NCBI RefSeq assembly: GCF_007896845.1
Contig: NZ_VOHS01000014.1
Span: forward strand, 62,001 to 126,000
Direction of reading: 5' to 3'
DNA from: Chitinophaga pinensis
Lineage (GTDB): Bacteria; Bacteroidota; Bacteroidia; Chitinophagales; Chitinophagaceae
Length of the DNA: 64,000 bases
Part shown: positions 53,639 to 63,436 of the stretch, one piece after another
How the letters are laid out: the number at the start of each line of letters is the position of its first letter
Numbering within the stretch: the stretch's first letter is position 1
The notes under the pieces: generated by a model
The model's database searches: none
The model's input: only the letters and a program-made list of their open reading frames with translations
What the model was told of the DNA's origin: nothing
Translations under genes and position numbers: made by a program

Positions 53639-53727
53639 ACTTTTACCGTTTATTTAGCTAGTATAAAAGGAGGATGCCCCTATTCATCACAGACATCCTC
53701 TTACTTCAACAAAAAATATCCTGACTA

Positions 53728-55509
53728 TTAAAGAAAGATCGGCACATCCAGTTTCATGGATATTCTGTACGCCGCATTCATCAGCCCCACATGACTGTAA
53801 GCCTGCGGGAAGTTACCCCACTGACTGCCACTTTCTTCCACCACATCTTCACTGAATAACTGCAGGTGATTAGAATATTGCAGCAGATTCTGAAACTCCC
53901 GTACCGCATCATCAATACGACCTACACACGCCAATGCTTCTACATACCAGAACGCACATACGAGGAAGGTTGCTTTGGGTTTTCCGAAATCATCTGAATG
54001 CAGATAACGATAGAATAATCCCTGTGGCGTTTTCAGTTCCTTTTCCAGTGCCGCCAGATGATCGCGTGCTTTTTCTGAAGCCGGGTCCAGATAGTTCATC
54101 ATGATCAGCTGTAAAGTACTTGCGTCAAGATGCTGACTGCCGGCGGCATTAGTATATACTTTCCTGACAGGATCGTAACAGCTTTCAATATGCGCTGCCG
54201 CACGATCTTTTAATGCAATCGCTTTTTCTACCAGTTGCTGATTACCGATGGTACGCGCCATTTTTTCCGCAGCAGCACAACCCGCCCATTGGAACAGGTT
54301 ACTGTAACAGTGAATATTGGCGAAGTTGCGGAACTCCCATATGCCCGCATCTTTTTCATCAATAGTGTGTTCAATCTTATTCAGCAGATATTCCAGCCAC
54401 CACGCAGAGTCCTTTCTTTCCGAGAAGACAAAACGATGATCCGTATATAAAGGGAGCATGGAGATCAGTACCTGTCCGTAGATATCATTCTGTATATGCT
54501 CATACGCCTGATTACCGATGCGTACCGGCTGATTTCCTTCATAACCATCCAGATGAGGCAATATCTGCTCTACGAGGTTCTTTTTGCCCGTTATGCCATA
54601 TAGGGGCTGATAACGGTAGTCCCCCGAGAAGGATATATCCGCCACATAGCTGAAATACTTCTCCATTTCCTCAAAATGCCCGATATGGTTCAGTGCGGTA
54701 ATCACATAATAAGTATCCCGCAACCAGCAATAGCGATAATCCCAGGTACGTCCGCTGCCCGGATATTCCGGCAAACTGGTCGTACTGGCGGCAATGATGG
54801 CGCCGGTATCTTCATATTGGTGAATTTTCAGGGTGAGGGCAGAACGGATGACGGCCGGCTGGTAGAAATTGGCAATATTGGAGTGTTTGATCCAGGTACG
54901 CCAGTAAAGGGTGGTTTCACGGAGAAACCTTTCTGCTGTGGCATTCAATGGCGCCTCCAAAGGATGGCCATAGGTCAGCAGCAGGTATTTTTCATCATTT
55001 AAAACAAAGAATTCTTCTTCGAAGAGATAACTGATGGGAATGTTGGTGGTAAGGCGTAAAGTCTCCTCACATCCCAGAAATTCAATGTGGTTGCTACCCC
55101 TCTGGGCCTTCAGAAAACCACTTCCGTAATCACATACGGGTTTACATTTCACCTGCACGCGTGGATTGCCCTCCAGTGGTTCTATCTTGCGAATCAGCAT
55201 GAGGGGCTTGAAATACCGTTCATACTGATAAAAACGGGGAGCAAAGTCCGTAATACGGTACTTTCCACTCTCACTGGTGACTTCCGTACACAGTACATTG
55301 GTGTTTTCCAGATAGTACTGCTTAGAAGTATATTCACCGGAAGGGCGGATATAGAATTCTCCCCCTTTATGCTTATCCAGCATACCGCCAAAGATAAAGG
55401 AGCTGTCCATGCGTGGCCAGCAAAGCCAGTCTATGTTCGTGTTTAGATTGACATGTGCGAGGTAAGCACAATTGCCAATAATGCCTGTCTGATACGTATG
55501 TCTTTCCAT
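53728..55509 (-). CDS. GH15 glycoside hydrolase (glucoamylase/trehalase-like)
   Basis: This 593-aa glycoside hydrolase family 15 protein has an N-terminal beta-sandwich and a C-terminal alpha/alpha barrel (about 200-580). The conserved substrate motif TWDYRYCWLRDTYY (about residue 260) and the end motif VVEESGSQWGNFPQAYSHVGLM carry the catalytic acids of the family. No signal peptide is seen, so it is cytoplasmic. GH15 members of this type include bacterial trehalases as well as dextran/starch hydrolases. Its position facing a trehalose-phosphate synthase suggests a link to trehalose turnover, which is an inference. The start at 55509 (MERHTYQTGIIGN) is the conserved one. Confidence 0.9.
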   Translation of the reverse strand: MERHTYQTGIIGNCAYLAHVNLNTNIDWLCWPRMDSSFIFGGMLDKHKGGEFYIRPSGEYTSKQYYLENTNVLCTEVTSESGKYRITDFAPRFYQYERYFKPLMLIRKIEPLEGNPRVQVKCKPVCDYGSGFLKAQRGSNHIEFLGCEETLRLTTNIPISYLFEEEFFVLNDEKYLLLTYGHPLEAPLNATAERFLRETTLYWRTWIKHSNIANFYQPAVIRSALTLKIHQYEDTGAIIAASTTSLPEYPGSGRTWDYRYCWLRDTYYVITALNHIGHFEEMEKYFSYVADISFSGDYRYQPLYGITGKKNLVEQILPHLDGYEGNQPVRIGNQAYEHIQNDIYGQVLISMLPLYTDHRFVFSERKDSAWWLEYLLNKIEHTIDEKDAGIWEFRNFANIHCYSNLFQWAGCAAAEKMARTIGNQQLVEKAIALKDRAAAHIESCYDPVRKVYTNAAGSQHLDASTLQLIMMNYLDPASEKARDHLAALEKELKTPQGLFYRYLHSDDFGKPKATFLVCAFWYVEALACVGRIDDAVREFQNLLQYSNHLQLFSEDVVEESGSQWGNFPQAYSHVGLMNAAYRISMKLDVPIFL

Positions 55510-55608
55510 AAGTGATTCATTAAGACACAAAAGCCATTCCAATACGGCACATTTTGTGTTAATTAAGAACTAAAAACCTTCTTTTTTGATTTCACGTAAA
55601 TTCCCTAC

Positions 55609-58056
55609 ATGCAGAAATGGCTTCGTATAACCCTGATTGTTTCCGGCAGCCTGATAGGCCTCCTCATATTGCTATGGCTCGGACTAGCATGGCATATCCG
55701 GCATAACAAAGACCAGATTCTGCGTCAGATCAGCGATCGGCTGAATGACAGACTACATGGAGGAGAACTGTTGATAAAAGACATGGAACCTTCTCTGGTG
55801 CGCAGTTTTCCGAATGTATCGGTCGCGCTGGAAGGGGTGAGTGTTAAGGATAGCCTGTGGAATATACATCATCATCCCTTAGTTGATGTTGCACGTATCT
55901 TCGTAAAAATAAACACTTTCTCGCTACTTAAAAAACAATTGGATATCAAACAAATATCTCTGGAGGAAGGTAATATCTATTTATTCACTGACAGCACGGG
56001 TTACAGCAATGCCGGCATGCTCAAAAAGAATACAAAAGTAAAAGCGGAAGGAAAAGGAATGGCCGCGGATATTACCCGTTTTCAGCTGAATAATGTCAAT
56101 CTGGTGATAGACAATCAACAGAAACATAAATTATTCAGTTTTGCTATCAGAGACCTCCGGGGTAACTTCCGCAACCATGATTCCGGTTGGGTGTGTAATA
56201 TGCGCACCGCCCTGCAGGTGGCCAGTCTGGCGTTTAATACCGAAAGAGGAAGCTTCCTGAAGGATAAATCATTACAAACGGATCTGGAAATCACCTACAA
56301 CAGGAATAAAAAGTTGCTGGAAATCCCGCAACAGGTATTGTATGTGGCAGATCAGAAGATCACTGCCGGGGCTTCTTTCTCCTTTGGTGACCAGCCACGT
56401 TCCTTTACTGTGCATATTATTGCCGAACAGATACCTTTCCGCCTCGCCTCGTCTATGCTGACGCCAAAGATCACAGCCAAACTCGATAGTATTAATCTGG
56501 ATAATCCACTGGATGCGGATTGTGTGATCAAAGGTGTGATGCAACCGGGCGACCAACCCGGGGTCAATGTAAGCTGGAAAACAGAAAATAATCATGTGAC
56601 GACAAAAGGGATGGAATTGCAGGAGTGTAGCTTTACAGGCCGTTTTTCTAATGAATGGCAGCCCGGTGAGCATACGGATGAGAATTCTGTTGTCAGCATC
56701 TATGGGTTAAAAGCCCGTACTTACGGTATTCCCGTAGCCGCTGATACCATCGATATTACCAATCTCCGGCACCCTACACTGGCCGGTTATTTTAAGGCAG
56801 ATTTCCCGCTGACTGACCTGAATAATGCGCAGGGAGAGGATGGCGTCTTCAAATTTACGGGTGGAACGGCAAAGGCGGGTCTCTACTATAAAGGGGGGAT
56901 TACCGCCGGGGATACGATTATTCCTTATTTAAAAGGCCAGATTCAGCTAAAAGACGGGGCGATGGAATATACCCCCAGAAACCTGCAATTCAATGCCTGT
57001 AATGCCCTGATGAACTTTAATGGCCGGGACCTGTCCATGGAAAATATCTCCATCCGTACGCAGAAAAGTAGTCTGCAGATGGAAGGAAGTGTCCGGAACA
57101 TTGCCACCTTATACTTTTCAGCGCCCGAAAAACTGGAACTGGACTGGAAAGTCAGCAGTACAGGGATCGACCTGAATGAATTCAAAGCCTTCCTCGGCAA
57201 ACGCCGGCAGAGCAAACGTACAAGCATAGCGGCCAACAGACGGAAGATCAGCCGTATTGCCAGTCAGCTGGATGTGATGCTGAGCTCCTGTATTATCAAT
57301 ATCAGTGTGCAGGTAGATAAACTGACCTATGGCAACTTTCTGGCGCAACAGGTAAAGGCCGACCTTTCCATGAAAGAGAGTAATATCAATCTGCGGCAGG
57401 TCTCGCTGGCCCATGCCGGAGGCAGTATCAATATGAGCGGAGTGATGACACAGGACGGGATTAATAACCGTTTTAAGATCAATACGGGCATCCGGAACGT
57501 CCATGTGGACCAACTGTTCCATGCGTTCAATAATTTCGGGATGCAGTCGCTGAGTTCAAAAAATCTCAGGGGCATCTTCTCGGCTACGGCAGCTATCAGC
57601 GGAAATATTCTGGATAACGGGAAGATGTCACCACAGTCGATGTATGGAACCTTGTCCTTTGACCTGCGACAGGGTGCACTGGTGCATTTCGAACCCCTCG
57701 AAGATATCGGTAATCTGGTGTTCCGCCGCCGTAATCTGGACAATATCACGTTTGACAATGTAAAAAATACACTGACCCTGCAGGGGAATAAGATCATCGT
57801 GCCACCCATGCAGATCAATTCCAGCGCTCTGTATATGGATATCTCGGGGGTATATGCGATGACAAAGGGAACCGATATGTATATCACAGTACCATTGCGT
57901 AATCCGAAGAAGGATGAAGACCTTAATAAGGAGGAAAGAAAGCTCCGGAGGAAAAAAGGGATTGTACTGCATCTGCATGCGATGGATGGGGAAGATGGAA
58001 AGGTAAAAATCAAATTAGGGGGTAAAAAGGACAAGCCAGAGGAAGCAGAATTGTAA
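55609..58056 (+). CDS. AsmA-like membrane protein
   Basis: This 815-aa protein has a single N-terminal anchor helix (about 6-28) and a large periplasmic part of repeated beta-strands typical of AsmA/TamB-like lipid-transfer proteins. The N-terminal AsmA domain (about 30-130) and the C-terminal AsmA_2-like region (about 560-790, GSINMSGVMTQDGINNRFKI, LRQGALVHFEPLEDIGNLVF) are recognisable. Such proteins help phospholipid transport to the outer membrane. It diverges from the GH15 gene across 99 bp. A 57-bp gap separates it from the lipoprotein gene, so the two may be co-transcribed. Confidence 0.88.
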   Translation: MQKWLRITLIVSGSLIGLLILLWLGLAWHIRHNKDQILRQISDRLNDRLHGGELLIKDMEPSLVRSFPNVSVALEGVSVKDSLWNIHHHPLVDVARIFVKINTFSLLKKQLDIKQISLEEGNIYLFTDSTGYSNAGMLKKNTKVKAEGKGMAADITRFQLNNVNLVIDNQQKHKLFSFAIRDLRGNFRNHDSGWVCNMRTALQVASLAFNTERGSFLKDKSLQTDLEITYNRNKKLLEIPQQVLYVADQKITAGASFSFGDQPRSFTVHIIAEQIPFRLASSMLTPKITAKLDSINLDNPLDADCVIKGVMQPGDQPGVNVSWKTENNHVTTKGMELQECSFTGRFSNEWQPGEHTDENSVVSIYGLKARTYGIPVAADTIDITNLRHPTLAGYFKADFPLTDLNNAQGEDGVFKFTGGTAKAGLYYKGGITAGDTIIPYLKGQIQLKDGAMEYTPRNLQFNACNALMNFNGRDLSMENISIRTQKSSLQMEGSVRNIATLYFSAPEKLELDWKVSSTGIDLNEFKAFLGKRRQSKRTSIAANRRKISRIASQLDVMLSSCIINISVQVDKLTYGNFLAQQVKADLSMKESNINLRQVSLAHAGGSINMSGVMTQDGINNRFKINTGIRNVHVDQLFHAFNNFGMQSLSSKNLRGIFSATAAISGNILDNGKMSPQSMYGTLSFDLRQGALVHFEPLEDIGNLVFRRRNLDNITFDNVKNTLTLQGNKIIVPPMQINSSALYMDISGVYAMTKGTDMYITVPLRNPKKDEDLNKEERKLRRKKGIVLHLHAMDGEDGKVKIKLGGKKDKPEEAEL

Positions 58057-58113
58057 CTTTTTGAATTGAACAGCCGTTTTATATTAATTTAGCGCCTGAC
58101 AATCAATTCTTCT

Positions 58114-58539
58114 ATGAAAAAACTGCTGGTTTCGGCATTGCTGCTGCTTGCGGCCTGTAAAAAAGACGACACAACAGTCAACCAACCTGCCTATGATGGG
58201 AAATGGTATATCCATCAGGTTATTAATAAAGAATATACCATTGAGGACGGAGACACTGCCTTTACGCGGTTCGATATCGTCAATCGTCCTGGTACGGATT
58301 ATATTGATTTTCAGATCGATGCTCAGGGGAAAGGAGATGCCGTGATGCTTTGGGATAATAATTCGACGACCCGGCCCTACGAGGCGGTGACACATGCCTT
58401 TTTCAGACTGGATACAACGCTTTGCGAGATCACCCATCTCACAGACAGCAGTTTTCAATTCAATAGTATTCATTTTGATGGCGTCAGTATCCCTGACAGA
58501 GTAAAGGTTACACAAAACTTTTTCATCCTCGGGCGTTAG
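58114..58539 (+). CDS. Small lipoprotein of unknown function
   Basis: This 141-aa protein has a lipoprotein signal (MKKLLVSALLLLAAC, Cys at residue 15), then KKDDTTVNQPAYDGKWYIHQ and a beta-rich body with alternating hydrophobic residues (YIDFQIDAQGKGDAVMLWD). The form recalls lipocalin-like small lipoproteins of Bacteroidota, but no family is certain. It is probably anchored in the periplasm or outer membrane. Confidence 0.75.
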   Translation: MKKLLVSALLLLAACKKDDTTVNQPAYDGKWYIHQVINKEYTIEDGDTAFTRFDIVNRPGTDYIDFQIDAQGKGDAVMLWDNNSTTRPYEAVTHAFFRLDTTLCEITHLTDSSFQFNSIHFDGVSIPDRVKVTQNFFILGR

Positions 58540-58609
58540 CCTGAGTGCTTTTCACTTTAAAAAGGCATGGTTTTTATACTTTAATGAGCGGACCATGTTT
58601 TCGTAATTA

Positions 58610-59518
58610 ATGTCCAGAGAGTATTTCAAAAGCATTATACGCACCTTACGCGTATCATTTCAGGTATTACAAAATAACGACCCGTTACGACTGGCGGGAG
58701 CGACCGCTTTTTTCGCCAGTTTCGCTTTACCCCCGATCATGCTGATCTTATTACAGGTATTTGGTCTGCTTTTCGACCGCAGGTCTATTGGCAAACAGCT
58801 TATTGGACGGCTGGGAGAACTGGTAGGGAAAGACAGCGCCCAACAGGTGGTGATCACCCTCCGGGGGTTCCGCGGACTTGCACAGACCTGGCCTGTGGCT
58901 ATTGTGTTATTTATCTTCCTGTTGTTTGTCGCCACTACCTTGCTGAAAGTAATCAGGAGCTCCCTCAATCAGGTATGGATGATACGTATCGCTGTCAGGG
59001 AAAGCTTTCTGGACTCACTGCTGGGACGCTTACGTTCACTGATCGTTATCGGTGCCGCCGGTATATTGTTTCTGGCCAGTCTGATGGCTGAAAGTGCGCA
59101 TGCCTTTCTGGGTAACTATGTCAATGAATTATTCCCCAGCGCTGCCTTTATATTCAGCGGGGTATTTACACAGCTGGTTTCCTTGCTGATTGTTACCTGC
59201 TGGTTCGCGGTACTATTCCGCTACCTGCCGGATGCCCGGCCGACATGGAAAGTCGCTCTCTCGGGAGCCCTGCTCACGGGAGTACTTTTTAGTATCGGGA
59301 AATTGGTATTACGCCGTCTGTTATATGGAGGTAATATTGGAATCCTGTATGGGGCTTCAGCCTCCGCTGTGCTGTTGATGCTGTTTATCTTCTATAGTGC
59401 TATTATCTTCTACTACGGCGCTGCATTTACCAAAGTCTGGAGCGAATTTAAACATCGTCCGATGCAACCCCTGCGTCATGCTACGTTTTACGAACTGGCA
59501 GATGTGGAAGCCCGCTGA
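58610..59518 (+). CDS. YihY/BrkB-family inner-membrane protein
   Basis: This 302-aa integral membrane protein has six predicted helices and typical segments: AGATAFFASFALPPIMLILLQ at the first helix, a cytoplasmic loop and FYSAIIFYYGAAFTKVW near the end. The family was once called ribonuclease BN; its true role is unclear, with transport or envelope functions suggested. The stop ends at 59518, directly before the stop of the convergent 80-aa gene (59519). Confidence 0.9.
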   Translation: MSREYFKSIIRTLRVSFQVLQNNDPLRLAGATAFFASFALPPIMLILLQVFGLLFDRRSIGKQLIGRLGELVGKDSAQQVVITLRGFRGLAQTWPVAIVLFIFLLFVATTLLKVIRSSLNQVWMIRIAVRESFLDSLLGRLRSLIVIGAAGILFLASLMAESAHAFLGNYVNELFPSAAFIFSGVFTQLVSLLIVTCWFAVLFRYLPDARPTWKVALSGALLTGVLFSIGKLVLRRLLYGGNIGILYGASASAVLLMLFIFYSAIIFYYGAAFTKVWSEFKHRPMQPLRHATFYELADVEAR

Positions 59519-59761
59519 TTATTCTCCGCGTAAAACCATTTCTATCTGGTCTTTCACCGGATTGCTGAAACCTTCTAATTCAATTTTTGGATGCTGATCA
59601 AGATTGATACGGATCTTCCCGGTTTCATTCACAAGAGAGTCGGAGAGAGGTTCCAGTAATGCGTGCATCTGCCTTACGCCTAATTGTACCAGCTGATTCA
59701 TAAAAGAGTCTTCCAATTGAAGGAATTCACGGTTCTTATAGGTATACGTTACCTGGATCAT
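59519..59761 (-). CDS. Short conserved-looking hypothetical protein
   Basis: This 80-aa cytoplasmic protein (MIQVTYTYKNREFLQLEDSF... VKDQIEMVLRGE) has no signal peptide. The alternation of charged and hydrophobic residues suggests a folded alpha/beta protein. The gene abuts the BrkB gene tail-to-tail with no spacer. I do not recognise it. The tight end-to-end packing supports a real gene. Confidence 0.6.
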   Translation of the reverse strand: MIQVTYTYKNREFLQLEDSFMNQLVQLGVRQMHALLEPLSDSLVNETGKIRINLDQHPKIELEGFSNPVKDQIEMVLRGE

Positions 59762-60009
59762 GGTGTTGCTGTTTTTCAGAGGATATTAAAAAAAATAAAG
59801 TTTGATTAAATTAGAATATACGTATTCGGCGAACATTCACAGAAATTTATACTGCAATTTTCATGCACAATTTAACGGTATAAATATATTAATTTAAGTA
59901 ATAACTTGTTGTATCTCACTTGTATAAAACTTTTCCACAATAGGTTTTCCACAAACTGGACGCGCCATTTTCCCTCCAATGATTTATCTTGCCGTTTCAA
60001 ATCTACCAG

Positions 60010-62208
60010 ATGCGTTTACGTTATTTCAGCTGCCCTGGAAGCAGGGTACTCACTTTTTTAGTCTGTATGGTCGCAGGCAGCGCCAGTGCACAGCCATGGA
60101 AACATGTAAAATGGTCCGGCGACGGTAAGACTTTTTACCAGACGGAAGACAATGGCGGTATTGCCGCGTATAGTGCCAAAGACGGTCAGTCAACCCAGAA
60201 GATCGCCCCGGCCTTATTGACACCCAAAGGGCAGTCAGTGATCGAAATAGAAGATTTCTCCTATACACCGGATGAAAAAAAGTGGCTGATCTATACAAAA
60301 GCGCAGAAAGTATGGCGGTACAAAACCCGTGGTGACTACTGGGTGTTGGATATTGCCAGCGGTAAACTGGTACAACTGGGTAAAGGATTACCCGCCTCAT
60401 CCCTCATGTTTGCGAAATTTTCTCCCGATGGACAAAAAGTAGCCTACGTAAGTGAGCATAATCTATACGTGGAAGAACTCGCTACCAATAAAATCAAGGC
60501 GTTGACAAAAGATGGTTCCCGCCGTCTGATCAACGGTACCTTCGACTGGGCATATGAAGAGGAGTTTGACTGTCGTGATGGTTTCCGTTGGAGCCCCGAC
60601 AGCCGTGCAATCGCTTACTGGCAGATTGATGCCCGTAAGATCAGAGACTTCCTGATGATCGACAATACCGATTCCCTGTATGCTTATACCGTTCCGGTGG
60701 AATATCCGAAAGCGGGTGAAAGTCCTTCTTCCTGCCGCGTAGGTGTGGTAGACATCACTACAGCCAAAACCATCTGGTTGCAGGTACCAGGTGATGCACA
60801 ACAACATTACATTACCCGTATGGAATGGAACCCGGCCCGTACAGGTCTGATACTGCAACAGCTGAACAGAAAACAGAACCAGAGCATTCTCTATACGGCG
60901 AATGCCACTACCGGTAAAACCACAGAACTTTATAAAGAAAGCGATTCTGCGTGGATAGACATCCGTTCCCGCTGGAACGATGAACTGGCAGGATGGGACT
61001 GGACCAATGGCGGTAAATCCTTCATCTGGGTGAGTGAGAAAGATGGCTGGAGACATCTCTATAGCATCGATATGAATGGTAAAGAAACCCTGATCACCCC
61101 GGGACAATACGATATCATCAACCTGCTGCGTATCGATGAGGCGCATAATCAGGCGTATATACTGGCGTCACCTGAAAATGCAACCCAGCAGTATCTGTAT
61201 AAAGTGTCTCTGGATGGTAAAGGTCAGCCGGAAAGAGTATCTCCGCTGGCAGAATCAGGTACGCATGAATATGAGATCTCTCCGACTGCGGACTATGCCC
61301 TGCATAGTTTCTCCAATCATTATTATCAGCCACATTCAGAACTGGTATATCTGCCTGAGCATAAAGATGCGACCAACAGCCGTATCATCCGTGATCTGCA
61401 GACATCCCGTTTTGCCATTCGTCAGGAGTTCTTTCAGGTGACTACTGCCGATGGTGTGACAATGGATGGCTGGATGGCCCGTCCGAATAACTTCGATTCT
61501 ACCAGGAAATACCCGGTGGTATTCTATGTGTACGGCGAACCGGCAGCTGCTACCGCAAAAGACGAATTTGGCGCAGGACGCAATTTCATTTACAATGGCG
61601 ATATGGCCGCAGATGGTTATATCTATATCTCTATGGATAACCGTGGTACGCCTTTACCAAAAGGCCGTACCTGGCGTAAAGCGATCTACCGGAAGGTGGG
61701 TCAGGTAAATATGCAGGATCAGGCGATGGCTGCAACAGAGCTCTTTAAACGTCACGCTTATCTGGATACTTCCCGCGTAGCAGTATGGGGCTGGAGTGGC
61801 GGCGGTGGTATGACGCTGAACCTGTTGTTCCGTTATCCGCAGATCTATAAGACAGGTATTGCTATCGCAGCTGTAGGAAGTCTGTTTACTTATGATAACA
61901 TTTATCAGGAGCGTTATATGGGATTGCCACAGGAAAACCGTGAAGACTATGTAAAAGGTTCGCCGGTGACTTACACCAAAGGATTAGTAGGTAATCTGCT
62001 GTATGTACACGGTACCGGCGATGACAACGTACATTTCCAGAATGCTGAGTTGCTGCAGAATGAACTGATCCGTAATGGCAAGCAGTTCCAGTTTATGTCT
62101 TATCCTAACCGTACACACAGCATCAGCGAAGGAGCAGGCACGTTCCAGCACCTTTCTACATTATATACCAATTACCTGAAAGAGCATTGTCCTCCGGGAG
62201 CGAGATAA
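60010..62208 (+). CDS. Dipeptidyl peptidase IV-type serine peptidase (S9)
   Basis: This 732-aa exported exopeptidase (signal peptide from MRLRYFSCPGSRVLTFLVCMVAGSASAQ) has an N-terminal beta-propeller (about 40-480) and an S9 alpha/beta-hydrolase domain. The catalytic triad is visible: Ser596 (WGWSGGGGM), Asp671 (GTGDDNVHFQ) and His703 (NRTHSISEG). The Glu pair that holds the substrate amino terminus lies in DWAYEEEFD (about 187). It removes X-Pro or X-Ala dipeptides in the periplasm. The start at 60010 is the first ATG; only a TTG lies upstream. A small membrane protein follows 9 bp later. Confidence 0.93.
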   Translation: MRLRYFSCPGSRVLTFLVCMVAGSASAQPWKHVKWSGDGKTFYQTEDNGGIAAYSAKDGQSTQKIAPALLTPKGQSVIEIEDFSYTPDEKKWLIYTKAQKVWRYKTRGDYWVLDIASGKLVQLGKGLPASSLMFAKFSPDGQKVAYVSEHNLYVEELATNKIKALTKDGSRRLINGTFDWAYEEEFDCRDGFRWSPDSRAIAYWQIDARKIRDFLMIDNTDSLYAYTVPVEYPKAGESPSSCRVGVVDITTAKTIWLQVPGDAQQHYITRMEWNPARTGLILQQLNRKQNQSILYTANATTGKTTELYKESDSAWIDIRSRWNDELAGWDWTNGGKSFIWVSEKDGWRHLYSIDMNGKETLITPGQYDIINLLRIDEAHNQAYILASPENATQQYLYKVSLDGKGQPERVSPLAESGTHEYEISPTADYALHSFSNHYYQPHSELVYLPEHKDATNSRIIRDLQTSRFAIRQEFFQVTTADGVTMDGWMARPNNFDSTRKYPVVFYVYGEPAAATAKDEFGAGRNFIYNGDMAADGYIYISMDNRGTPLPKGRTWRKAIYRKVGQVNMQDQAMAATELFKRHAYLDTSRVAVWGWSGGGGMTLNLLFRYPQIYKTGIAIAAVGSLFTYDNIYQERYMGLPQENREDYVKGSPVTYTKGLVGNLLYVHGTGDDNVHFQNAELLQNELIRNGKQFQFMSYPNRTHSISEGAGTFQHLSTLYTNYLKEHCPPGAR

Positions 62209-62217
62209 CAACGAATT

Positions 62218-62598
62218 ATGAACAGAGCAAATATAATAGGATTAGTTTCAGTCTTGATAGTCATCGTCAGCGCATTCCTGCCATGGCTGACCATCGAAAG
62301 TAAACATCTGGCATTCACAGGCCTCAACACTACAGGTTCAAGTTTTGGTGAACCCGGTAAACTGAATATAGCCGTTGCCGTAATCGCAGCTTTATTGTTT
62401 GCATTACGCGGTAAATGGTTTGCACGTATCAATCTTTTCATCACTGCTTTTCTGGTGGCGTGGACGTTCAGGAACTTCATATTGTTTTCCAGATGTGAGA
62501 TGGGTGTTTGTCCGGAGAGAGAGATAGGATTGTATCTTTCGATTCTCGCAGCGATAGTAGCGTTTGTGAGTGTGATCCTTAGTAATGGGAAGAAGTAA
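62218..62598 (+). CDS. Small membrane protein of unknown function
   Basis: This 126-aa protein has four hydrophobic segments (about 5-23, 48-65, 70-90, 102-122) and short polar loops with an ERCEMGVCPERE-type Cys pair (SRCEMGVCPE). It is an integral inner-membrane protein. It starts 9 bp after the DPP-IV stop, so it is probably co-transcribed with it. I do not recognise a family. Confidence 0.7.
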   Translation: MNRANIIGLVSVLIVIVSAFLPWLTIESKHLAFTGLNTTGSSFGEPGKLNIAVAVIAALLFALRGKWFARINLFITAFLVAWTFRNFILFSRCEMGVCPEREIGLYLSILAAIVAFVSVILSNGKK

Positions 62599-62670
62599 AT
62601 GTCAATCAGTAATTGAAATACAGCGGAGATAGACGAGGATGAGTGGTGGTGAATGCTTGTAAATTGATTT

Positions 62671-62730
62671 CAAGTCTTATAAATAAGAAGGCCTTCACTG
62701 TTTGTGAAGGCCTTCTTATTTATAAGATTT
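62671..62730. terminator. Very long palindromic terminator
   Basis: CTTATAAATAAGAAGGCCTT and on to CAC (62676-62698) pairs perfectly with 62704-62726 across a TGTTT loop, 23 bp without mismatch. Beyond it TTCAA and TTGAA add a few more pairs with one mismatch. It can serve the plus-strand DPP-IV unit and the minus-strand VIT gene. Confidence 0.85.
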
Positions 62731-62785
62731 GAAGTATCGTCAGTGAATAGTTGTTATTGAAAAACAATTCTCACCAATTCCTGAT

Positions 62786-63430
62786 TTACCTGAATATAGT
62801 CAGCATCACATAAGCCCCCAACCAGACAGCTCCTGTATAAGCCAGATTGCGCAGAATGATCGGAATAGGTGATTGGCTGGTCAGCCGTGACTTGATAAAG
62901 CTGAAAAGTGTCATCGCAAGGAAAGTGATCATTACACTGCCGGAAGCTGCCATTGCGAAGTTCTCATTCCGGAGGTAGGAGATGAAAGGAAGAATACCTC
63001 CTATGAGGAAGAAGATACCTGTCAGTAAGCCGCTGCGGAGTGCCGTAGAGAAACTAAAATGACGTTCTTCAACATGTTCCTCACGCAGGGTTTGTTCCCA
63101 TTGTTCGGCGTCCTTTTGCATTTCAGCCGCGATATTCTGTATGATCGGCTCACTGATGTTGAGCTTTTCCAGTTTTTCTCTTTCTTCCGGAGAGAGGGTG
63201 CTTTCGTCGTGTTGTGTATCACCCCGGCTGGCCTGAAAGGCGGTAATCGTCACAAGGAGGCTGCCTGCCACCCATATACAGGTATTGATGGTATAGAATA
63301 GCTGTACTGTTATTGGTAGTCCCTGTGAGAGGAAGGTAGTAAATAACAGTAGTAGCAATCCTTCAGGAAATCCGATCAGGAAATCTGTTTTCCAACCGCT
63401 GCTACGGATGGCTTTCTGCTCTTTGGACAT
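62786..63430 (-). CDS. VIT1/CCC1-family membrane protein
   Basis: This 214-aa integral membrane protein resembles VIT/CCC1 Fe(II)/Mn(II) transporters. It has a helix near residues 15-35 (FLIGFPEGLLLLLFTTFL), a long charged cytoplasmic hairpin (about 80-125: SPEEREKLEKLNI, EMQKDAEQWEQTLREEHVEE) and three or four further helices. The metal-binding Glu/Met of TM1 are less clear than in yeast or plant VIT, so metal transport is likely but not certain. It lies six bp after the aminotransferase stop, so the two may be co-transcribed. Confidence 0.82.
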   Translation of the reverse strand: MSKEQKAIRSSGWKTDFLIGFPEGLLLLLFTTFLSQGLPITVQLFYTINTCIWVAGSLLVTITAFQASRGDTQHDESTLSPEEREKLEKLNISEPIIQNIAAEMQKDAEQWEQTLREEHVEERHFSFSTALRSGLLTGIFFLIGGILPFISYLRNENFAMAASGSVMITFLAMTLFSFIKSRLTSQSPIPIILRNLAYTGAVWLGAYVMLTIFR

Positions 63431-63436
63431 GCGCGG

